From Anisakis pegreffii (lineage: Eukaryota > Nematoda > Chromadorea > Rhabditida > Anisakidae), in NCBI GenBank assembly GCA_035041965.1, contig JAPYMA010001704.1:1-64000 (forward strand): a DNA stretch of 64,000 bases, read 5' to 3'. Below are positions 12,601 through 30,500 of the stretch, piece after piece. Made by a program: the position numbers and the translations under genes. Under the pieces are notes generated by a model, which was not told where the DNA came from, did no database searches, and saw nothing but the letters and a program-made list of their open reading frames with translations. Numbering within the stretch: the first letter of the stretch is position 1; each line of letters opens with the position of its first letter.

Positions 12601-14797
12601 ATCATATTGTTTTTTTAAAATTTAATAGCTTGCCTTAGAAATGCATCGCCCAGGAGAGACCGCAGGGACAGGGAAGAAGGAAGCAAAATATCATTTTCGC
12701 GGGGACTTGACTAAAAGATCTTACCAACCATACTCCGTTCTTGGATTATTCGGTTTGCAAAAGCGATTGAAATATTTTTTTATTTTCATGAAAGTAAAAT
12801 TCAGAAAATGGATCTCAGTAAATATTTGGAAAAATATCGAACGGGGCTGGATACGATGCGTGTGAAACTATTTCTTTTTCAACTTTTACGTGGCCTAGCA
12901 TTTTGCCATGAGAAAAAAATTTTACACCGGTGAGAATTTCTCAATTAAATTTGAAATTTTTATTGTAAAGTTTAAATTTTCATAATCTTGTTCAGTGTTC
13001 TTATGCTGATCGTGAGCACACTGAAAACCGTTGAAGTATCCATGAAAATATGCCATCATAGAAAATGAACTTCGTCGAAATAGCTGATTCGATTGTCGCA
13101 GAAAGACTGACTTTATTGTTCCTGAATCAAACAAATGATCAGTGTGCATTACGAAGAGTTTACGTGCATGATTGTGCGATTGGAGTTGAAAAAATTGGTT
13201 AATTCTCTAATTTCAGTGATCTGAAACCGCAAAACCTGCTTTTAAATGAGATTGGTGAATTGAAATTAGCGGATTTTGGGTTGGCAAGAGCAAAATCTGT
13301 TCCGAGCAGAACGTATTCACATGAAGTGGTCACATTATGGTGAGTTTTTTTTTCAGTTTAGAAACGCAAAAAAAAAAGAGTTTTTTCGCATTTGAATACG
13401 GAATTTTGAATTGATGAATATTCATTTGAAATGTGTTTGTATAAATGGTTGAATAGACGTGCAGATAGTATGTTTTTGTACGTATGCGTACTGTTGAAGA
13501 TTTTATATTGTGCTATATATTTATGATTCACTGTGCAGTGCTTCTCAACATGCACAATGTCACTTACTAATAATCGGAAGCAGTGTGCAGGAAAGGGAGC
13601 GGAGAAGCGGGGGGGGGAGGGAGGATGCAATCTTAGTGGAATATTAGAAACTTTTTAAATTGATCAGTCTTTTACATGTGTTCTATTTTGAGGTACCGAC
13701 CTCCCGATGTTCTGCTCGGCTCAACGAACTATTCGACTTCACTTGACTTATGGTATCATTAATATTGTCATTTTCAAAAATCAGTATGAATAATCTTTTT
13801 GTCATGTTCCAAAACGGCTGCTGAGATGTCGAGCGTACGGAATTGATAGAAATATTTATTATGAATGAATTAATGCGGTATATTGATAGAATAATTTAGG
13901 GGTGTTGGGTGTATATTCGCGGAGATGTGTACGGGTACTGCTTTATTTCCTGGTACGAAAGACGTTATTGATCAGTTGGACCGAATTTTTAGTATTAGAG
14001 GTGGTTGTTTTTGATGATTCTGTTATTATTATCATTGTTATTATCATACGGTTTTTAAATTATTGTTATCATTATGATGAATGGTGATATTGTTAATAGT
14101 GTCATAAAAAGGAATGGGTGTTTGTTGTGAATGGTTTTTTATGAAATGACTAAAATTTATGAATCAGAACAAAAGTTATTGAGAGAGTCGATATTTTATG
14201 ATGGTATCGGAAGTGTTTTGTCGAACAGCAAATAGATGACATTATTTAAGATCATCTCTTATATTCTCTCTAATCTCATTGAACAGCATGAATTATGTGA
14301 CGATCTTCGTTCACTGCATAGAAATCATCGTTTGAGATGCATTGCTAAATTTTTGTTGTTTCAATTATTTTGTTAACGAATTTTGTGATGGAAAAATTTC
14401 ATTTTTGAAAAGTGGCGAATTTTTGAGGCTTACCAGATACAACGAAATGGCCTGAAGTCACCAAACTGCCACATTACATCCCAAACTTTTTTCCGCCCTA
14501 TCGAGAAATCGCCTGGAAAGATGTACATTCAGCACTGACGAGACTCAAAAATGGTCAAGGCCTACTGTCACTATTTCTGCAGGTTGCAATTAATCTCGTT
14601 AGCATTGTTGTCGTCATCCTCATTATGAACTCATTGATAAGCAGCAGCAGCAGTTTCAGTTGAATCCGTCCGAGCGGATAAGCGCGAACGCAGCCATGAT
14701 GCACCCTTACTTCGCAAATCTACCATCGAAAATTCATCTCTTGCCACCAACAACGTCCATATTCTCACTGCCCGAACTCTGCTCCATTTATCGATGA
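9618..14797 (+). CDS. PFTAIRE-type cyclin-dependent kinase (CDK14/15-like), right-arm copy
   Basis: Protein kinase of the cyclin-Y-dependent PFTAIRE/PCTAIRE branch, which in other animals acts at the membrane in Wnt signalling and the cell cycle. Twelve phase-compatible exons: 9618..9788, 10378..10509, 11077..11215, 11590..11681, 11933..12012, 12249..12343, 12805..12929, 13217..13339, 13693..13752, 13900..14000, 14428..14582, 14660..14797 (at least 469 aa). The first three encode a basic, serine-rich, low-complexity N-terminus. Then follow the ATP loop [15 protein letters not shown] lysine, the family signature [44 protein letters not shown], and the C-lobe [10 protein letters not shown] and LNPSERISA. 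The PFTAIRE helix and the SVPS-T-Y-S-EVVTLWY segment point to CDK14/15 rather than CDK16-18. No start codon is visible: the first exon begins after an AG at 9616..9617 with an in-frame stop upstream, so a further 5' exon is needed. Confidence 0.9.
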
Positions 14798-16144
14798 ATG
14801 TCGTCGTCGTCGTCATAACTTATTTTATATGTATATAATTGAACTTCGTTGCCATATCTTCTCACATATTTTATTTGTTGATTGTCATTTAAAATTTGCA
14901 TCAAACCCTCTCAGCTAATATCGAGCATCTCTCAGTGTGATTGTTTCTTGACTCTTTTTGCGAAGCATTTAAATGAATGCAATCAGATCATCTTGTATTA
15001 AAGTGTTTGTGTGATTATAATGATGATAAATTCATACGATTTGCATATGCTTGTGATTGCTGATTAAAGTGAGAGATTGAGACGTTATTTGACTATGTTT
15101 TAGCATGCAAGATGACATGCGTTGTTGATCATCACATTATGCGATTTTGATCGTAAACTTTAAAAATTTTGCAATTGGAGATTTTTTTTAGTTGAAATTC
15201 TTCTATAAATGAATCCGTAAAATAGAATGCAAGAGAAATCATGATAAACGATTATCACGGATTTTAAGGTGAACAACGCTGAAAATTGGAGTCTTTGAAA
15301 TTTCATTTGGGTCGACCGACGTGAAGTAATTTTTTGGTAGTCGAAGTGCGATCAGTTGAAAGCAAAATTTATTATTGTGTTGTCACAATTGGTGTCGATA
15401 GAATGTTGATCGATTGCGCGGTCGACGGTTGATAAGAGTACTGATAAGAAGAGATAAGGATGAAGTTGTTAAGGTTGGAGGTAGTTGTCTGTTCGGTCAG
15501 AGAGATGGTTATGCATGTGATATGATCAATTTACTTATGTGCTTCGCATCACCTCAAAGCGATTCGTCAACTTTCCTCTCTTTTGCGCGCATTTACCATT
15601 TACATATTTTAGTGGAAGAATGTTTTCGGATATCCAATGGACGCATTCGTTTTGAATTATCCAAAGGAATGCATCTTGCGAGCCAACTACTGCAGTGCTG
15701 CCATTTTATATTCATTTACTTTTCATTAATAACTTAGTAGTCTTCACTGCATACATTTTGAATTGTTTCAATCGCATGTTGGATCATTCTCGATCACATA
15801 TAATGTCCCTTTTTTGCGCATTTAAGCACCACTCTTATTCGCTCATTTTATCATATCAAACGAACTTTCACTTTATATATGCTTTTCGTTCCATCCAGTC
15901 TATTCGTAAGATCATGCATTTTCTTATCGCGAGAATTTGTTTTCCGTCACTAAATTATCTGATCGCATCACGTTATCTTTTAATGTCTTACTGCGCTCTG
16001 TTTTTCAATAAGAAATTACTGCAGTAAAGTTTGCTGTGATCAAAACTTTCCTCACAGATGTATTCTTACTTCAAGTAACACTATACAGTGTAGAGTTTTG
16101 TGTAGCTATAATGATTTCAAAAATTGTGATTCATAACGTTGTTT

Positions 16145-19100
16145 GCATAAATAAATCTTGCTTCATGATACTGTGTCATCTTTAGAGGTACAAAAGCATA
16201 CTATTGCTTTTAACATTCGAAATGTGCTTTCTAATCAGTGTGTGTTCATTGATGGGTTGTGATTATTTCTGTTGCGTTATTATAAAATTATTTTTTAGTG
16301 TTTATTCGTTCATTCATCTCTTTCAGAACTGTCCACACGAATTGAGTAATGCATATTAAACGAGACGAATGCATGTATGTGCACTTATAGATGAGTAAAA
16401 ACTTAAAAATTATTTCGTTAACATCATCACCATTCACCATATACACTTTTGATGGTACTTTTCGAGGTAATTTTATCGTTATATCTTCTTTGCGATAGAA
16501 CGTCTTTGAAGATATTAATGATGTACCATGAGATCATTTATTAGTACTAATTACTTCTGACTGATACTAGCATAGCGATTGATGATACTATGAGATCACT
16601 TAGCAGTATTATCACTTCTACTATCAATGTGTTATCGAGTGAGCGATGTATGAATATTCTCATCGGATACGATCATTGTTCAGTTTATATAATAGTTGCG
16701 ATTGGATCTGTTTTGAGTTTGCCTGTAAAACCTGAATAGTGCTGTATAGATATTGTAAGTGATTAGCGTTGTGGTTGTTGAATGGAACCGAAATGTCAGA
16801 ATATCATTTACACTTCAATTGAAACCATTTATTTTGTGGATTTTTTGTTTTGCATTGGGAAATTTCCACTTCTCTTAGATTACAACTCAATCAATCAATC
16901 TCAGTGAAATTCTATCTTCTACGCATCTTTTTATCTTTTCATCTCTTCGTTTCCTATCAATTTTTCGTTTCTTCGTTGCCTTCTCGTGTGTGATGCTTCA
17001 TACTCCTCTTAAGTACGAATTCTTTTCATTCGCGAATATTCTTTGTCACCCGAATATCTTCGTTATGTTCAGCCGACAGCCATCGTGCAATATTCTTTCT
17101 CGTTTGTGCATCTGACCATCAACTCTGTCTTCGAGAGTCGAATATTTTTGCGCATTTTATTTCGTAATTTGCTGTCGAATTACTCTTTTACAAAATTTTC
17201 ATACTTTGTGCTAAACGAAACTTTTCGATAAATCATATTTGTAATAATTATTGCGGTATATTAGTGTGCATTTAGTTGTGCAATAGCTGAGTTAAGTGCT
17301 TAGCGTTCAGTGGTTATGACTATTATCAGTTGAGATTTTGACATTGAGATAACTTCAACGATTCACCTGCATCGAACACAATCGATATTGGTCATTGTTG
17401 TGTGCGTTAAACGCATTGCACATTTCATAGAAAATGACACACATACCTCACGAATGTGTCATCAAATTTTGAGTGATTTTCGCTGAATCGAGTCTTTCGC
17501 AATCTTTTATTGAGTTTATTTAATTTCGTTCAATTATCAACATTTAAGAAGAAATTTACGACGAATTGATTCAATAACGTGCTGTGAATTGCGCTCTCGA
17601 TTCGGTCAGATTCATTGTGAATATTCAAAATGGAATGGTTTATAAATGATTGATAAATTAATGGTTAAGGTGAATTAAATTGATTTAATTGAATGCTTTA
17701 ATGAGTTTCTATCTCACATTTGACAAAAAAGGATATATGTAGTGAATAGGGAGAAATAAGTGCTTAATAAAATACTTTTAATATCGAGTTTATATGACAC
17801 CAAACGATGATGAGGGATTAATGAAAACAGAGGAGTGAATAATCAGAGAGGATTCGATAATGGAAAATCGAGTTTATATTTGATGTGAATGAAGTGTTTC
17901 GATTCGTCGGTTCAGGAATGAAGCAAGGTGCAATCATGTAAATTCATTGATCGACCGTTAGCTGAATTTATTGCTGGTGTATGCATGAATGTGGATGGAT
18001 GGACGAAACAGCAGCTGCTTTCGAGATGAGAACATGAGCATGAAGATAGCGTGATGTTGTAGATCGATAGATGTGTGCACAGATAGCTTTTAGATGTGTT
18101 CATGCATTGCAGCGTTGTTTCATGCACTACTCCAATGACGATGACACATACATCCTTTCGAGAGCTTTTGAAACGGAACGGGAATGAATACACTTGCATT
18201 GTTCACTCTTCGCTGTCAGCATTACTCCCGTTTCTTAAGCAAATGTCATTCTAGTTAATTGATAATTGCTGTATTGTTTGTTCATTTATAAAGCAAACAA
18301 TTTCGGTATTGGTACAGTAACACTTGAACGTGTACTGAATAATGAAGTGAGTTGATCGTTTGATTATTAGTGGTAATCATATCATCGTCGATATGTTTAC
18401 TTTCATGCATAGAACGGGTGTTATGTGCTGGCAGGATAGAATACTGATTAATTGATGGATAATGTGTGTGTGTGTGTGCGATTGATTGTTCTTATGACGG
18501 AAAAGGGACATCTGACCATCTGTTCGGTCATCATTTATTGCATTTTATGTTGAGATGAACGTTGTTCGTTAGATTCACTCGCGTATTGATGTTATTTCTC
18601 GATTATTTACAGTGGTGATTCATTCTGATGTTTGTGCGCATTTTTTGCTTCCATTTTTACAAATCCGCTCACAATTTACTGTCATTTTGATTACGGTCGT
18701 TGGTTGAGTTCGATGGAAACGTGAAGTTGTTTTTCTGATTGAAGTGAATGTTTACCGCAGACAAATTTTGTTATATGAATTGTTAGACAGTGTTGAGACA
18801 CTTTCAGAGATTATGCGCTCTGTGCAGTTGGTTTTCGTTAGAAGAGAATTAGGCTTCGGCCTAGGATTGGGTACATAGAAAGTAGCCGAAAAACGCATTG
18901 TCTTTGGAATTTTCTCTGGAATCTTTCAAGATACATTTCGGTTTTGAGCACAACCACATGATTTCGAAATCTATAATTTTCGTTAGATTTCAGTTAATTT
19001 CTCGTCTGCAACGTAATATTTCATCGAAAAGAACGTGATGAATTATCGTCGATGAGAATTGACAATGGGCAGTGAATAACATTGGAGTGCACTAGGAAGA

Positions 19101-19172
19101 ATGTTTAGTTGATATTATCCACATTTGGATTATTTTTAATCGCGAGATTTGTGAAATTTCGATTCGAAACGG
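16145..19172. other. Unique sequence upstream of the WDR47-like gene; no gene recognised
   Basis: AT-rich DNA from the end of the palindrome to the WDR47-like start codon. I see no exon with supported family motifs on either strand. A short (TG)n run lies near 18463..18478. The phrase ATGAGATCA...CTTCT occurs twice between 16520 and 16620 as a small imperfect tandem duplication. The promoter and 5' UTR of the downstream gene presumably lie within the last kilobase. Confidence 0.5.
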
Positions 19173-25357
<6,185 letters not shown>

Positions 25358-27598
25358 AGTATTATTGGTCGTTACACTGATCACATTTGATATTTTCTTT
25401 GTCATCAGTACTTTCCATGATCATTCTCAGAGTCATAATCACATATTGAGATTAATGCCTGCTAGTCTTCGTACATATTGTTATTATTATTGATATCATT
25501 ATTATTATTGTTATTATTATTCTTATTATTATGACTAATATTATTATTACTTATAATTATCATTACAATCCATATTATTAAAGATAAGTCAATCTGGATT
25601 TGTTCATTCTGTTTGATAATTTTGAAAACAAATCGTGTCTACATTAAGGATATCCATTAACGAATATTTTGTTTGATAGAATTTAGAACGAAATGCTGTA
25701 TGAGAGGACATGTCTCAATGAATAGTTAGGCAAAGTTACGAGAATTGGATTTTTGATGAGATTTAACATGATTTTTAACGCATATTGAAAAGAGTTACGA
25801 GATTTTTCAAACACATCTTTCTTAATTGGCAATTTTGGAAGATGCGGTGAACAGCGTTTAGTTTCGCACAGTTTAGTAGTTTACAATGTGATCTCATGTT
25901 TCTATTTAGGAACACTGAAATGACCGTATAGCAGTGGTATAGTCAGAGTTTCCCCAGCAGAAATGAGGGGGAGCAAAACGCTGGGCACATTCTTTGGTTA
26001 CACACTTGTAATAAAACCAAACAGAAGATGTTCACTGCCAACGAAGTTGCGCTCACCAGGCACATGAATTCCGTTTCTCGTCTTTTCATCTGCTTCAACC
26101 GGAAGAAAATCACTTCGGAGTTCGAGTCAGCAACGGTCTATTAACACATTCTCTCTATATGAATCGCTCGCAATTGCGTATCTCTGACTTGTTTATGTCC
26201 TTGTATTGGAATGATTGATAACACTAAATGAGGCGTTACCACAGGATGTGACGAAGAAAGAACTGTTTTCGAAAAATTTGAAAATCCAATCGTTTATATC
26301 TAGACCAGCTATTGAGATCATTCTTTGTAAATTCACACACCATTGAGAGCTTCATTCATTTCTAGCAACTGAAATCACGGGGTCATATTCTAACCTGATC
26401 ATGATGAGAAACACTGGTGGTTTACCCGTGGTTTATTTCGTGGTAACTCAAAAGTGATTCCATCATCCTACTCGATATAAATGAATGGGAGACCCCATAA
26501 TAAATTGCTGACGAAAATGAGAAAAATATAAGTTTGGTAGAAAATAAAAATCTCTACCAGAATCCGTTTTCAGACTGCAAGTTATGAGTGACTTGTCAGA
26601 GATTTCGTGCCAGCGAAGTTTAATAATTTTAATTTTTTTGGTGCCGATAGTTTAATAATGTTTTTTAAAATTTAAAGTTTAATTTTTGCTGGGTAATATA
26701 AATGGGAGCGATGCACACATCATGCCGTGATATGTATCTTGTAGAGAATGGATTCTGATTTCTCGCAAGTTTCTAATAACTTGCGAACTTAGAATGGATT
26801 CTCATAGAGAATTTAATTCTTTACAAAACATATGCACTCATATCCATCAACATTCGTTCCAATATACCGTACGTAATCTGTGCATCACCCCTCACATTGT
26901 TTCATTACATTATTTATTTCTGTGATAGTGACCGAACGAATGGAATCCGAACAAAATTTCGGTTCGATCGAGATCTCTCGATTCCGATTGTCGAATTAAG
27001 CCTAGTTTGATCTACATGTAATATATTCATATGCGTCTATTTTGGATATTCTGAGCATGCTTTTGGCCTGATCTAAGTATTAAGATATGTCCTTTTAAAT
27101 GTAAATACTACTAGGAGTTATCTGTATTTCTATCGACTAAAATTATGAGTCACATTTCGAATTGTCCCGAAAAAACACCTTAGGATATCTGCGGTATAAG
27201 ACTATAAAGCTTCTGAAAGTGTTTGGCCATATCGACCAAACAGCCAGGCTTCATACAGAAATGGACTAGTATCGGTAAAGCACTGTCATGGGACACGGTG
27301 ACTGAAAAAATATTTTTAAAATTTTAAAAATCATCTTCCGGCTCCGACCTCCTGGCCTTTCCGACTCTTCCGACGTCCGGTTCCAGTGGTCTTCTTCCGA
27401 TTAGGATTCGGGTGAATCTTCTGTTCGCATCTCACCCTAGTGTTCAATGATAGTATGGAGTGTAAATGTGTTGAAACGAAACGATCAACTTTTTATCGAG
27501 ACATGGAACACGCAAGGTATGGCAATTCGTTCAGGGGCCAATAAAAGAGGGCGATAAACCTTGATTTCAACAAGTTCAAGTAAAATATGGTTCAATAA
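25358..27598. other. Convergent intergenic region between WDR47-like and RhoGEF genes
   Basis: The two genes end toward each other. A TTA/TTG-rich low-complexity tract at 25480..25565 is probably in the WDR47 3' UTR. At about 27330..27420 there is a short GC-rich stretch with repeated CTCCGAC/CTTCCGAC words that resembles, in opposite orientation, the GGAGCCGGAGCCG-type stretch at 49380..49520. No open frame with family motifs was found. Confidence 0.5.
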
Positions 27599-30500
27599 TC
27601 ATTGATGTTGATCGTGAGCACTGCTGTCGGGGGCATGATACTTTGTTGTGGTGGTGGGCATTAGACGCGAACTGGAACATCGTCGCAATGAGAGCGATGA
27701 GAAGAGTGGTGTACACTTGAGCATGTCCTTCAGTTGAATCGACTCGTAATTCTCGATCGACTCTTGGAATTTCTCAATCCACTGATCCTGATTTTCATAT
27801 GATTACTTCTTGACGGTAATTTGTAAAGTGATCATTTATTTTTAGTAACAGTTAACGTAATAACGAATGATAACGAACTTTATCGTGTTTATTTGCAGCC
27901 TGAAGAGTGTATATTGAAACAACTTGATAGTATCGTGTCAAATGAATGATCACAAACGCAAACTTCAGTGACACTGTAATAAGATTTCGGTTGCATTTGT
28001 TCATTCGAACGAATTGAGAAATAAGACCGATTAAATTATTGGTGACGATGAAAATGGTAATAATAACAATACCATCAGTGATATCTGTAGTAACAATAAT
28101 GATAATAATAATAGTACCAACTTGAAGTAGTGGAATCATTGGAATCGGCATCACAAAAAACACAAGAATCTAAAGGAACTGGTTGCTTGTGAACGACATA
28201 GTGCTCGGTTCGAGTCATTTGCGTTGAGCCTTTCTGAAATTGTTTATGAATAATGTTTTGAAAACATTTTCTTATTGTTAGATGTTAACTTATCGACGTG
28301 AAATATCGATGCATGCGCAATGAGAAGGTGCTAAATGAACGAAACGACATAGTGCTTTTGAAGGACACAGTGCAATTGACTGACATAATGAGATAAATTT
28401 TGTTCATCTCAAAAGAACATGGATGGATATGCAGCATAACCACTCACAATCGGTACCTTGAGCCTTGTAGAGCATTTCTTGACTTTTGTCAACACGAACA
28501 TATCGTTGAAAAGAAACGCGTAGCAATCCGATGTCTTGCCGTTCTCTTAATCTCATCCAATTACATTACGTTAAAATGTTCAAAACAAAGCGGTCAGTGT
28601 TCCATGCAAAGAATTTCTTTCCATCGAAAACAAACCATTCTAACAACAACATTCATGAACATACCAACAAACTCAAGATGTCCTTCATGCATAAGTTTTC
28701 GTCTCGGATGAGCCAGTAAATTCTCACAAAACTGTCGCGATAATGCGACACGAAGAAACTGAAAAAGTTTCAATAAGAAGTTCGCGTGTTATTAAAACAT
28801 CTGCATAAGACATGACAATACTGAATGTTCAGTGCTGATAACATAATAACTTAAATTAATTACTATCGCTTCGGTTAATCACATCAATAACTGAATCGAT
28901 AAGAATTTGCGCAAAACACTGGTCGTGTCAAGTTAACAATCGTAACTAAACTAACATCCGGAATGAAGCTTCGTGGCTCAATTTCCATGATTGATGGCCA
29001 CACAACTTGTGTTTGTAGTTGTTGTAGACGCTCGAAGTTGTGTAACCACTGTACAGAGTCATCGATCGATCCTCAAATCATAGCTTATGTGAGCATACTT
29101 AATTATCAAATTTCGATTATAATAACGCAAAAGATTCGAGGTCGATAGCGCAATATTTACTCTAAAAAATGTGACTTTCGGGATCGCTTCAAAACGTGAG
29201 TTTTGATGTGATTGGATATGTTTGAAGGTACTCAAGAACAAGACAATTCACTGCATTACAAACAATTACTATTAATTCTTTAAAACAGATCCCAATGTTT
29301 GCCCCCACTTTCATTAATCGAGACACTTTCATATTCATTTGGCGCACTCTCGCATTGTCATATCCCCTCACTTAATCTAGATCTAAGATAAACGGGTTGC
29401 ACCCAAATTTCACCCATAAATTCAGTTTGCTTTCACTTATCATGCCTGGCTATTATACATAGCTACAACCGGATTTTACACATAGAAGAAATTTTACCTG
29501 GATTTACTAGGCTATCTCATTCCATCACAACTTTACTTGCGAAATTCATTTGATCTGTATTTATCTATTTATTTTATGTGATCGTTTCCCTTCGCACTGT
29601 TTAATCGTGAGCATTAATTGATGCCACTATTTTATATGTCTATTTTTATTTATTTATTTATTTATTTATTTACTCAGCTGTTATTTTACATTTCGTACAT
29701 AAGCCTCTTCAAGATCACTCCAGCTATCACTATTATCACAGTTCACTGCTCTTCTCATCCATGTTTGGCCGGCTATTTTACTAATATTGTCTCGCCATCT
29801 CATTTTCGGTCGACCCCGACTTCTTTTTCCGATTCTAGGTTGCCACTTTGTGCACCTCTTTGCCCAGTTGTTATTGTCCATTGTTGCGATTTTTCTTGCC
29901 CACTTGATTTTCCTTTCCCTTGCACATTTTACAAAGTCTTTAACTTTCGTTACCCCTCTCAACCATTCATTCGATTTCCTATCCCGTAATTTGTCTATTT
30001 TGTTATTTGTTATTCGGACACTGAGCAGTTGCTTTGGCGATCGATCGGCAAAATGTTCATTTTAATTAGAATTACGATTATTCACTGGATTGGTATTTTG
30101 GCAACGTTTAGTTATGCAAAGTAGCTACGGTAACTAATTAATTATTCTAGCCAACGGTGTGGTGTCAAATAAGGCTTAAATAATGCGAGTGGAAATGCGT
30201 TACGATCAGCAGTTCGTTTAAGCCTTATTGTTGTTTCCACTCGCATTTCAAACATTTAATAGCCTGGTCAACCCAGGTATTTCACCTCATTGCAGCTGAA
30301 TTTTAATTTTACAAAATCTGTTTTGTTTGCATTCGCACGTTATTCTATCAAAAATTTTATCTACAACACCCATTCCACCTGATTTACCAGCTCATTTTAC
30401 CTGAATTCACCACATTTTACCTATAACGTCGATATGTTATACCTAACTATTCTACGCGAACTTACTAAATTCTAACCTACAACGTCCATTTCAACTAGAT

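Larger units (their letters stand above)
1..16144. repeat. Giant inverted repeat (palindrome), about 8 kb per arm
   Basis: The sequence from base 1 to 8089 reads as the reverse complement of 8095..16144, with only 5 bases (GTGAG) between the arms. Base 1 pairs with 16144, where the match is cut off by the window edge, so the outer limit of the left arm is unknown. The arms are not identical: there are scattered single-base differences, a run of seven versus five Thr-type codons in an (ACG)n tract near 1330 versus 14810, a roughly 8-base indel near 7160 versus 9020, and a net length difference of 39 bases. By eye I estimate roughly 0.5 to 1 percent divergence, and exons of the kinase gene are almost unchanged. 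Both arms contain a whole set of kinase exons. Either a true inverted duplication or two alleles joined head to head in the assembly. Confidence 0.97.

Noticed and set aside
28195..28235. GGTTCGAGTC word resembling a tRNA T-loop
   Set aside because: No acceptor stem or anticodon arm can be folded around it, and it lies within a RhoGEF exon.
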